Assembly (NCBI GenBank): GCA_029641185.1
Contig: JAPWGK010000008.1
Span: 434,001 to 498,000 of the forward strand
Origin: Pseudofabraea citricarpa
Lineage: Eukaryota > Ascomycota > Leotiomycetes > Helotiales > Dermateaceae
Direction: 5' to 3'
Length of the DNA stretch: 64,000 nt
The position numbers and the translations under genes are program-made. Positions 43,876-55,124 of the stretch are shown here, piece by piece. A model generated the notes under the pieces. That model was not told the origin of the DNA and did no database searches. It was given only the letters and a program-made list of their open reading frames with translations. How positions within the stretch are numbered: position 1 is the first letter of the stretch; the number at the start of each line of letters is the position of its first letter.

Positions 43876-46800
43876 TCATGGGCATTCAGTACAGGTTACA
43901 CCCTGGACGCCCGCACTCTCAGTACATAAACCACGGAAACAATTTTCTACGCATTTATCGAAATCTTGGTATGAGCCATTATCGCAAACTTGTCCTTTAC
44001 ATTTACATTTGACAAATTCTTCACTCTCGTCTTGCGGGCTAATACACTGGCCATCGGTGCAGAAAATGGAACATTGTTGGACGTCCGAGTATGAGTCTTC
44101 GACGCATTCACTAGCAAAATCTAGTTGTTAGCGACTTCTAGAACTCACAAATATAATAAAAGTTGAGCCGCAAAAGAAACAAAATGGAAAACCCTTACAG
44201 AGGTTCGTCCTCGTAGAGCGGTCCAACATCACCAAGTAGCGAAACATCAGGCCCAGATGGATTGAATATTGGTGAGTCGATGCTTACTGGACTCACAAAT
44301 CCTTCAGGGTCTGATAACAAAAATTCTGTTCTGATATCACTCTCTGGAACCCCGAGTCCAACACCTGGCGGACCAGATAGTTTGAACCGTTTCTGGAGGA
44401 AAATGGACATGCCGGCCTGTGCCCAGGACTCGGCGTCTAGTTGGCCACTTTGTTAGTACAGAGTTATTGAATAATCCGGAACGATAAATGTGTAACTCAC
44501 TTATAAGAGACTTCTCTTGATGATCATAAGCTAAGTTTATAACATCCTTAGGATCGTAGATTTCAGGCTTAAGAGTGCATTTAGGTACAGAAACAGTCTT
44601 TCCCCAGTGCCATGTCTCATGATAGACAATCGAGGCGCGGGTTTGAAACCAGTATTTCATATCTTTTTGTATCAGCGGCCTGCTAATGGCATACTCAATT
44701 TGCTCTCTCAGAGATTTCACCCTGTTGCTGAAAAAGATGGGACAAAACACAATATAGTGGTTCGTCCAAATCTTTCCGGGTCTATCCCAAGAGTAGGCAG
44801 CTATAGTTGGATTACCTGCGCAGAAGAGTTCTTTTTCCGGATTGTAAACAATGGCGTCTAGTTCGTCACAATAAAAGTAGGCGTAGGTAAAAATGGGGTT
44901 AGATGCCCACCAGCCATGGTGTATTTCGTATTGCCGACGAACATTCCCTGTCGCCTGGTCAGTATGATGTATGTCACACAAAAATACCTAAAGGGTGATA
45001 TTGGATGGTATTTGTAACTGACATTGTATAGGCCCTCTAGCAGTCCAAAAGCTTCCGTCGTGAATAGATTGTATTCCGATATGCCACGTCATAGCATCCT
45101 GCCACTTCCCCCCTGGAACCCATTCGTAGTGACGGCTAGCGAGGATTGCAGCTTCTTGCCAGCTTTGCAAGATGATTTTCTTCTGGCTGTTACTGCAGCT
45201 TCGCAGGTACGGATTTATTACCTTTTGTATACTTGGATCGTCGGACGGAAGTTGGAAACTGCAGGCCGTGGATGGACAATATCCGTGAGAGCAAGTATAC
45301 TCACAAAGACCGAAGTCATCCTCACCACTAGGAAAACCTTTGCCGTTGTTGGTTGCTGGTGGCGTGTTTTGACTTCCAGCTTGGGTACAAGAACATACCT
45401 CGGGTGGGCAGAATCCAAAATTGCAGGCAAAACTACAAAGGCCTTCAAAATTGCCTAAGCCTGTACCTGCAACGCACGCTGGAACCGGAGGAGGAGCAAC
45501 TGGAGGTGACACGCAGACAAAACCAGCTGGCTTAACAACACAAGTGTTCGGGCAGTATCCGCGGTTACATGCAAAACTACAAAGTCCATCGTACTGTAAA
45601 ATATAGAGAGGTTAGTGAGTTCGTAAGGTTGCGGTTAACAAGATATCGCTATAGAGACCGCGCTGGGAGTAGTGGTTTCAAGCCATGCTCAATTGAAAAG
45701 ATAAAACAGGAAAAGAAATATCGGACTCTACTTACGCTTGAGTCAAAACCACCTGCTGGGCAGCCGCTTATTCCAGTAGCGGTTGGTAAGGTACGTTGGG
45801 CACCCATCAAATTGCAAGTGCATGTAGGCGGGCAATATCCGTAGCTACAAGAAAAATCGCAGAGACCCTCGTACTGCAAGATTATCAGTAATAGACCCCA
45901 GCGAAACAAAGTGCTTGTTTTTTCAAGTGAGCTTTTTACTTACATTGCCTGGACCTGTGCCTTTCACACAAACCTGTTGCTCAACTCGCCTTGGGGGAGT
46001 TTTGGAAGGAACGTTGTTTACGGCAGATGCACTACCAACCCAGGTATTCCAATTCTGAATTCCATCTGGGCAGATGTTCGTAATTGGTTTTCCTGAAATC
46101 TTAGCAATCGTTCCACCAGCTCTGGAGATAGTGACGGTAACATCGCCAGTGTTTCCGCTAAAGGAGATACTCCCATGATAAATACCAACACCGCCATCGG
46201 GGACTGTTTCCCAAGTTCCAGCCCGAGAGGAACCTCCGATTGTAATGGTCACATCCGCAGTTGAAGTTAGAAGTGCAGAGTAGAAGATTTTATCCTGTGC
46301 GATTGTTGACGGGTCATAAACAGGCTGAACTGTAACAAAAGTTATATCAGCGGAAACTCTGTGATCAAGGTAACTAAATCTTTCGAAGAGCAGGAAGCCT
46401 AAAGCAATTTTAAGAGAACAACCAATGAGTACTTACGTTGGCTAGCTGTATTTCCAGTTGTGCCTCCGGCACCACAAGCGAGGCCTGGGGTCTGGCGATG
46501 CCAAGACACGACACCTTCGGAAGTAATTGAAGATATATTGTTCTTATAAGTATCAATCACGAATGGCAGAAACAAACGCCAGCCATCATGCGGCATGTCG
46601 AGAGCATAATTAAAGGGAGAATTGCCGGTTTTTGGGCCGAAGGCAACGTATTCTTTATCGTTCAGAGGACCAATATAATGAGATTCGCCGTAATCATTCC
46701 AGCTGATGATTTGAACAAATTCAGGTTGCCAAAAGTTGACATGTTGCCAACGATCAAACCACTTGTGGTAGAATAGCTTAGCGACGAAGAAAATTTTATA

Positions 46801-47543
46801 GATAGGTAGTTACTTACAAGGTTATCACCTCGCCACAGCCAATTCTTTCTGTAACCAGGCATGTTTGTGAAGAACCAAGGAGATACAGGCATCATGTATG
46901 ATTTGCCTTCCAAGTAATCTTTATAGGAAGCGTCAATCGTGGTATACATATCGTGAGGGCCTTCTGGCCATCCTGCCCAGTTAAAAAGTCCATCCACAAC
47001 GCCAGTCTTAACTGCTTCTTTGGCACCCAGTGATGAGTAGGAAGGAATGAAGAAGCATCCAGTTTTGGCTTTAATCGTCTTCCAGTCAGGTGCATTTTTA
47101 GGTCCTTCAAATGTAGATACGAGGGGCTGTGAACCACGTTTGTAATATGCAGCATCAGTTCCATACTTATTGATAAGACCAATAACCTGATCCTGTGGCC
47201 ATGGTCCATTCCCGGCGTAATCAAAAGAGAAAAAAAGCTTAAACCCAGACCCAAGATTATTTGCAGCAGTAAACGCATATGCTAAAGAGTCGCCGTTTGT
47301 ACTCTCGTTGAAAGCTATATTCAGGGCAAAACCATCAATGTGAGCATCTCTAGCCAGAATAATATCATTTTGCCAATCACTAATAGTAAAAGTAGCAGTA
47401 TTCCCCACCTTGAACGTCTATTAATGCCATGATGTGGAAATATAACCTTGGAATTTTTGACATACCATAAAATGTGCAAACACAGCCTTTGCTTGCACTT
47501 TATAAGCGCTGAGCAAGATAATCAAAGTGACGAGGAGTTTCAT
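43876..47543 (-). CDS. Secreted GH71 alpha-1,3-glucanase fused to Cys-rich modules and an HExxH metallopeptidase-like domain
   Basis: Nine exons (47543-47466, 47408-46818, 46761-46437, 46329-45944, 45873-45736, 45593-45023, 44947-44501, 44436-44199, 44110-43876) join in phase to 1002 aa. Signal peptide MKLLVTLIILLSAYKVQA. GH71 spans about residues 19-330, with VFAHFMVGN, HIDGFALNIA and SWNDYGESHYIGPL. A beta-rich region follows to about 460. Four cysteine modules of the type GLCxFxCxxGYCP then C.C (about 461-630) resemble CBM24 alpha-glucan-binding modules. Exon 6 runs without a break from module 2 into an M35-like domain (CSNSQKKIILQSWQEAAILA). Exon 7 carries the zinc motif HETWH at 806-810, then KDVINLAYDH and NAESWA. 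A Cys-rich tail with about 14 Cys ends the protein. Probable target: fungal wall alpha-1,3-glucan. Peptidase activity is inference. Confidence 0.85.
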
Positions 47544-49140
47544 TACGTATGGAAACATATCAAAAGAAGAGTAGTAGAGTACAGAAAGATTTTCAAGCAA
47601 AGTTCCCTGAGCAAAACGAAGCCTTTTATGGTCTATTGTGTAGAGTATGTTATATAAAGAATTGCACCACCCACGCGTACCTACTACATACCATGAACAG
47701 TAGATGTTTCTTTGATGATGCATGAAGGTAGGGATGGTACTGGAAGGTGTTTTTTTCCGCCATCACATTGCATACGTAAATAGCCATTGTGATTTCTCTG
47801 CCCCGGGTCATATATTTGTTGGATTCTTGATGCACTTCGTCTACTCCCTTGAGCCTAGATTGATAAGAATTTATTGGTAGTTGCACCTATAATAATAAGA
47901 TCGAGTTCTCTAGTTTATCTAAAGCCTACTATGTGCTATGGGAAACCATTATCTCAAGTTATAATTTATATTTTCATTGATTTTAGAGTCAGTATACTAC
48001 ATAATTTATTAGAATCGGCTGGGCGTATTTGACTTTAAGCTACAGCTTTATTTTCCGAATTTTGAAATGTTTTCAGAAAATATTTTGTAGTATAGAGTTT
48101 ATCAATATATAAGTAGTTTTAATTTGCTCTTATATATGATACTTATCTTTAACATGAAGGAAGTTGGAAACTTAAGGCTGCTTAGAGAGAGATACTATAT
48201 TCTCTGTCCCTGCATCCGACTGGCTTCTGTAAATTATTATTCACTTGATGATTACTATTCATCCAGTTATATACTACACGGTAAAATTTCCTATCTCGTT
48301 TACTAGAGTATTACAAGATATCCCTTTCGAGTTGTGTCGCCAAGCTACCACTTATATTGCAGATATTAACCGGGCGTCTACGTGCCCCGGCGTTACCACA
48401 GAATCGGAAAGGATCAATGTCACCCACCAATAAAGACAAAGCCTCAGTATCTCCAGATGCTGAGTGCATGATACAACATTGATTTTACTCTTTGAAAAGG
48501 GGAGCAAAAAGTCCCGAAGAAGAAGGTTGGCAGGCAAAATATGTATCGAATTCCGGCAGGTTGGGTGGGCTTTGAGCAAGACGCAAGTATATATCAGCCT
48601 GAGGATGCATAAATGGGAGATTCTTATGCAACGTACCCAATGGGGACAGCAGAACTCCAGAAAGGTGGGCGAGCCTAAGCGACATATTATCCAGTATGCA
48701 TTGGGATCTGGGATTGGTTGATGTCTAAGTAAAGAGCAATATTTGAGGTTAAGGATGACCTGCAATAATCCAACATGTTTGTTTAAACACCTCATTTTTG
48801 ACCTTCTCTCCCAGTCTAGATTTTTGATTCTCCAGCTGCGCCCACATTGTGATACCATTATCATCATCAGATGCAGATAAGCCACATTTCCGGACTGGAA
48901 GAGGATAAAAAGCTGGTTATTTTGCAACTGCTAAACCTCGATATATCCTGCTGAACTGCAGAGTCCGTTCAACCCAAAATCACTAACGGCAGCGCTTAAA
49001 TGAGTCATTTTTCAATTTTGCCACTCGGCCAATTCGAGAAACACTTGATTGGGCGACAAATTTCATACATCTCTTATCTTACATGAATCTCCTTCTCTGA
49101 CCTTCGTCTTCCATCCACCACCTCAACTACACTGGCAACG
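47544..49140. other. AT-rich intergenic region
   Basis: 1.6 kb between the divergent GH71-fusion and Hsp70-like genes. Short frames on both strands (for example 48352-48927 minus) have no recognisable domain. The last 120 bp is pyrimidine-rich and probably the leader of the Hsp70-like gene. Confidence 0.55.
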
Positions 49141-50468
49141 ATGACTTTTATACTAAGATACTCTCGAGCGTACTGCTTCATTGTGGTTTTCTCACTTGCA
49201 TGCCTTGGCTGTATAAATGCTTATCACTGCCCTATGCCAACATGCAAGGAATGTATTTCTCTAGAAACCTACGAGGCTCCGGGATTAGGCTTTGACCTAG
49301 GTGTTTCATATGGGTAAGTGATCAAAGTCAAATGGTTTACTTGGTATTATATTAGCTAAATCTTCTATTCAGCACTGTTGTAGCTCACATGTACGATGGA
49401 TCTATCGTCAACATCGCCAAAGTTCGCGCGAGTCTAGAGTATATCCAGCTCATGCATCGTCTTAACGGAGCCCCTTTGCCAGACCCTCAAAGCAGATATC
49501 AAAAATATCGTCGCTTGCTCAATAAGAAGTTGGGTTATCCAGCTACACCAGATGTGGGGGTTTTGAGCAGTCTGATCGGCGATCTCTACAAAGAGGCTCA
49601 GTCAGCCCTCTCCTCATATCGACTTGACAAAGTGGTCGTTACAGCGCCACATCTACTTGCTTTGACTCAAGAAGACTTCAATGATGCGATCGAGTATGCT
49701 GGATTGCGCTCGTGGCTTATCTATGTAATACCCTACCCTAGGATAATCTCAGAATCTAGAGCCTTATTCGCTGCCAACGGAAATGGCCTCTGCAAAAACT
49801 ATAAAAAGTACTATTCTTGTAGTGACGAAGAGTCTGAGTTACCTTCACACACAGTATACTCCATAACGTATGTACTACTCAGATCCCTTATGTTACCTAC
49901 CTACCTTTCTACTTTTCATATTATTGAGTTGTAGTAAGAAGTGATAAACAGATTTACCAATCAAGCACTATACACGACACTTTCGAGCTTCAAATCAGCT
50001 TTTGGGTACACATTGAGATCTGAAGCATACCTTCTTGATTACAACTCTGGTCTGGATAGCCTATCTAACTACACCTCCCCTTCTGGATACTGGAAAAACA
50101 TCCGAACACAACTTCATGCTCTTCCGAAAAAGTCCAGCAAACCAATTACAAAAGTACTTCTAGCTGGAGAAAGCGTCGGAGATATTCGATTCCTGGATGT
50201 GCTCAAAGATAGTCTTTCTGAGTTTACTGAACAATTCACCCAGAGAGAGATTGATATTAACGAAGGCGATGAGCAGAAAACGAAGGTTGATGAAGAACTG
50301 GAGGTAGATATGCTTGCAGATCCCGTGTATGCAGCTGCAAGAGGGGCAGCTTTATATGCGAGAAGAAGGCAGGAAGTAATATATGATTGCCAGGAAGCTG
50401 CACGGTGTGCAGATGAGAGGCAACGCGAGCGTGACAGGGGGACTTTCAAGAAAGTTGAGCTTAGGTAA
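49141..50468 (+). CDS. Secreted Hsp70-fold (actin-like ATPase) protein
   Basis: Three exons (49141-49313, 49373-49867, 49952-50468) join in phase to 394 aa. A signal peptide (CFIVVFSLACLGCINA) precedes a short Cys-containing linker (CPMPTCKEC). The Hsp70 phosphate-1 loop appears as GLGFDLGVSYGTVVAHM, and the second-half motif as VLLAGESVGDIRF in place of the canonical GGSSR-P loop. DPVYAAARGAALYARRR corresponds to the end of the nucleotide-binding domain, followed by a charged tail. No substrate-binding domain is present and the protein is shorter than a true Hsp70. I recall similar secreted Hsp70-like proteins in plant-associated ascomycetes, but no function. ATP binding is uncertain because the phosphate loops are altered. 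Confidence 0.78.
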
Positions 50469-51048
50469 ATCGGTTGTTGTGAGGGTCAAAGTTTGTTTTG
50501 TACCTAGGTAATTTCTGAACTCATATTTTGCTTAAACTCTATGCCAAGTTGTGTATCAGCTGTTATCGGTGAGACCAGATAATGAAATTTCATGCCTATA
50601 ACTGTTAGTTATGAAGTTGGGCGCTGATGATTTTAAGCGACCCGCCATTAAATGAGTGGGTTAAACCCATGAACCCGCATTGAATAAGGACGAACGTAAT
50701 GAAGCCAGGATTTAAGTTTTGATATGTTTCTTAGGTCATCAAAAGAAATTAAAAGACGATTCAACTCATGGTTTCCATTTCATAAATATTCAGCCATATT
50801 AAGCATCGAAAGTTAAAGTGCTTGTCGAATGGAAAACTTGAAACCCGTAGCGTAATTTGGCACCTTCCTTCGTCGTTATCATAATCAATATCAATATTAA
50901 TATTACTACCCGTATCTCAAAGTCTTCTACGCTGAACAGAATCAGAAGAGAAAATCTTCTTTTTTTTGGTTGACTAAGCGGTTCGGAGTACACCAATGTC
51001 GAGTTGTCAAAAGAGCTACTTGACCTTCTCCAAGAAGAAGCTCGTTTT
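50469..51048. other. Convergent intergenic region
   Basis: Short 3' flanks with an A/T-rich run near 50880-50910. No gene supported. Confidence 0.6.
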
Positions 51049-53039
51049 TCAAGTGTGATTATGCAACCCCCTTCCCGCCAATTCTTCATCAATCTCATCC
51101 AGCCCGATTAACTTATCTATTTCTGCTTTCAACTCACCCGCTTCCAATCCACGTTCCCATTCTCGAAGCCATCCCTCTAAAACAGTCATATCTTGTATCA
51201 CCCATGGATTTTCCATGCCCCACTCTTCACCAATCAGCTTTATTGCCTCTCGCATATTGATCTCTGCTAATTCTTCTTTGTGTTGGTAATATTGACTCCA
51301 TGTAATGACCTCGAAGACTTCTATCAGATCTCTTATCGTGAAAAATAGTTTATCTGCCTGAATTAGTGGTAAAATCCTCAGTCCTAGTTCTTCGGTTTCT
51401 ATGTAGCGTCCTTGTTCAATCATGACATGGCCTAAGTTGATTGTAATTATGATAGCATGCCTGCTATCTTCACCTAAGACCTTCTCATATTCGTTAAGGA
51501 GCACGCGAATAATTCTTTCTGCCTCAAACGGATCCTTGTTGCGATGTACCTGGTATATAAAATTAAGTTCTGTTTCGAGGTTGGTTAAACTAAGTGGTCC
51601 TATAGCTTTAAAAACGTCAATATTACATCTCCAGGATGCCACGATCACCCGCTCAAAACTTTCCCCGTCAAGGATGCAAATAAGTTGCCATATGTCAGCC
51701 AAGACCGGTATCTCCGTAAGAATACACGATGACATGTCTTTGATGTGATCACGTAGTAAAAAAGCGACATCGTGGTGTCCCTCGTCCATCAAAAAAAATA
51801 GTATATCTAGAAAAGTTTCCAAGGTTCGTGGATGCCGAGATTGGAGAAGATCTCCAACGAGGCGAAATGTTTTCGAAAGTGTCCGACGAAAATCAATATA
51901 AAGCCGCCTTTCTTTCATTAAGGTAGCGGTTTGTATGTATGACCAAATGTAAGTAGGATCGACATTTGGCTTGATGGTACCGTGGGAGCCATTTTCGTCT
52001 GTGAACCAGATCCCATTCTCAAATGAGCCTCGTATATATGTCTTTATACTGGAGAAAAGACGCTCTGATGTAAGTAGACTGTGCGGTGGCGTGGGTGAGC
52101 GAGGGATGCTCGGACGGTCAAAAGCAAGAATTCGAATGTCGGCTTTGTAAAAAGGTCGTGCTGGAGTCCTTCTGCTGACTGAGACTAATTCTCTATCGAA
52201 GTTATCGCTTGTCAATGGCGAGAGTAAAAAGTATCTGGTTTGAGCTTGCGATGACTCCTCCTCGACAGAGACCATCAAAGTGTCTTCTTCGGCTAGCTGA
52301 GGTATAGCCACGCGTGGCCGTAGCCAGGATGAAACATGGTTGGTATTTTGCTGAGCATTAAGTTCACGATTATAAAATGATTGTTCTAAATTCCACTCCC
52401 CGTTGACCGCAATCAACCTAGTGTTGGTATTATTATCTGCGGTCGGAGAGGGTAAAAAGGTGTTGGGGTTTGTTTCGTTTGATTCCCCTGTAATTGAATT
52501 TATCGAAGTCTCTCCTTCGATTGGCCTAGGGGTAGCTACTGGCGATGGTGTCCAACAGGAGATAACCGAAGGAGTAGATGCGACAGATGTTGCAATCTCT
52601 GGCAGTGTCTTCTTCCGTTTGAGATAATGCTGAACGTCTTCTATTGATTTGACCTGACCGCGTACTCGAAATACAGATTTCTTTCCAACTGCATCACGTT
52701 GAGTTTTCTTGCGAACAATAGCCAGTATTTCGTGCTCTTTGTTCTTCTTGTCTAATCCCCATTTGCTGATTCGAGCTTTGAACATCTTGGCGCTGCATTT
52801 TTATCAGATCTTGTCCGCCTTTGACACTCTAAAAGGATTTTTTACGTAGCTACATGCCCATTTTCTGCCAGAATTGTCATGACTTCATGTAGCCTTTTGC
52901 CCTCATCAACGTACAGTCGCTTGATGAGCGGCCTGTACCCTTCCCAATCGTCTCGTGTAGGGTGTCGTCGCGATCGCCCAGCTTCGCGGGATTCTTCCAC
53001 CATGCCGGGAGCATGAACATGATTGGGAGAGTTTGACAT
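51049..53039 (-). CDS. Clr5-domain protein
   Basis: Exons 53039-52846 and 52792-51049 are joined in phase across a 53-bp intron, giving 645 aa. The Clr5 domain (about residues 25-85) is split by the intron: DDWEGYRPLIKRLYVDEGK, LHEVMTILAENGHVAT, then AKMFKARISKWGLDKKNKE. Clr5 domains occur at the N-terminus of many fungal proteins and take their name from fission yeast Clr5, linked to heterochromatic silencing. The middle is Ser/Thr/Pro-rich. The C-terminal 300 residues are helical and resemble degenerate tetratricopeptide repeats (EYEKVLGEDSRHAIIITINL, LGHVMIEQGRYIETEEL). A regulatory or chromatin role is inference. Confidence 0.85.
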
Positions 53040-55124
53040 TGTTTTCAAAGAGAAGCTAGATAAGAATGTGTAGATAAGTCCGAGAGCAAATTTAGGGGTG
53101 GAATAGAATCGAAAAATAGAGGCAAGCTTCCAGAAGATATAGCTTTTGTCACAGCCTCGCCATAGAACATGAATCTTGGCAACGGTTACGTCTAGTTCGT
53201 CTGACAAAAAAGCAATTGGAGGAGTAGCCGATCAAAAGGACCATGCATATGCCCCCTTGCAAGCCACTAGTTACACGGCAGATATTGTGCCAACTAATAA
53301 TTCGAGGCTGAAATCTCTGAAGCCTTGGTTGGTGGGTGTTGTTTATACTAAAGTGGTACTTTTGTCATCGGTTCTGTTTTTCATCTCTCTGTGTGAGCAT
53401 TTGAAAATGTGAGACTTATGTGGTACTTTTGTATGCTGCGACTGAAACAATCTGGTCGCTTGTGACAAGTTCGCATTTTGGCGACCCAACCAACTCGCTT
53501 GATCACCATTAATTCCTTGTTATGAATGGTTTGAATCTTTCACCATTGAAAGTTCTGTTGTTAAAATTACGTGCGTAGCAGGTTGGCTATATGTGGTCAA
53601 ATCGGCAAAGAAAGAAGCGAATGCCAGGAGTCTTACATTAACCCACTGGACTTCTATTGAGTCTGATACTCGTAAAGTAAGTTTACTAGGAATATTTGCA
53701 CCGAGTAGAATCAATGGCATGCAGATGTTCTGTGATTGGCTGATACTTTCCTTTTCTTCGCCTCGAATCCTTCAATCGCGAATCGCTCGCTAATCGAGAA
53801 ACATAGCCTCAACTCTGATTCGAACCCCACAACAAGAAAGAAAGAAATGCAGAGGGGGAAAAGATGAAATATTGAAATGATGGAACCTATTACCTGCTGA
53901 ACGCCATGACCTATTTTGATGAATCTGCAGTTAGAATTCCACTGAATTTCATAAAATTAAGCGAGTTTGTTAGGATCGAGCTATTTTAAGACTCTACACC
54001 GAGGCATCTGCTTCATGGTGCCTATGACAACGCAATATCAAGATATGGCTACTTAACATCCGTGTTCTAACTACACGTTTGAATCAAAGCAAGAAAAATG
54101 TGTGAGCTGAGTGGCAATTGCTCAAGACTATATCGTTCCATGATCGGTCTACTCGATAACACACCGTCCGAGAGGAAGTACCATAGCTCAAAATAGCGAT
54201 CTAGATTATGGTTTGTCGGTAAAGGGAAGCGTTGGTACCCGTTTTGGAGCGGTCTTACAGCGTCCTTTTCCAAAGCTAACCGGGGCGGAAGAGCCCGGCG
54301 TCGATCTCGCCTAAAAACATCAGACCATTCTCGCCGTCATCTCGCCAATAAAACGAACAACCGCGGCTGAAGTCGTGAGTATCATGCCACGAGAGATAAA
54401 TGCATCTGTTGATTGGTGGCTATCGCTCTCGATGCATGTCGCAACGATGATGCTGCCAGCTCAGCCTTGGAGTGGCGAGTCCTCGTACTGCTCCTGAGCG
54501 CATGAAGACCTGCAGGTCCGGCGTCCACCCGCCAGGATTCTTGAAGCTGCCAGAACCTCATCGTCGATGATACTCGTCACCTGACGCTGGGCTCTACCTG
54601 CATTGCAACCGAACATGCCGTAGCGAGTGGCAGAGAGGGTGGGAGCAGCAAATAAAATCATGATACTGAGTTGCGTACATAATCTGTCTGCGTGGTTGTG
54701 GCATGAATCCATGCCACTGGAGACATTTTGGGAGAGACCAGAAAGTCTTCCTCGGAAGAGTCAGACCACTTTGCTGCCAGGACGGAGCCGGCGATGCGAC
54801 CACAAGGTGAGTTGGTACCAGTTAGGCTGGTAAGAAGGCTGGCGTACCATGGTGGGTGAACCTTTTGTCTGTCGCCAAATGTCAGGCCACTTTCTGAATA
54901 ACTTTCTCGCCCGCTTAGTTGGACCCCTCTTTGAGCCTTAAGGTCATATGCGAGAGAAAGAACATTTAGTATTTAAGGAATGAGAAGCCCGTTCTTGCTG
55001 GAACTCATTGTTCATTCAAACAGATCATTCAATACTCAATCAGTCTTGCAAACAATACCAACAGCAAGATCATTTACTCATTCCACTGGAAACCGGCAAT
55101 ATCAACCCTATCCGAAAGTCCGGC
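53040..55124. other. Divergent intergenic region
   Basis: 2.1 kb between the divergent Clr5 and phosphoketolase genes. A GC-richer block (54270-54880) contains overlapping short frames without domains. A tatttaagg box at about 54972 and a pyrimidine/A-rich leader precede the phosphoketolase ATG. No additional gene supported. Confidence 0.55.

Noticed and set aside
44195..44197. Apparent C-terminal stop of the GH71 fusion after YEDEPL
   Set aside because: The TAA lies in a gtaagg donor; splicing to 44110 adds a Cys-rich exon that ends at 43876.
44982..44990. In-frame TAG between the two large GH71-fusion frames, suggesting a pseudogene
   Set aside because: A GT-AG intron from 45022 to 44948 removes the stop and joins ARGPIQ to WNVRRQYE in phase; all nine exons then keep frame.
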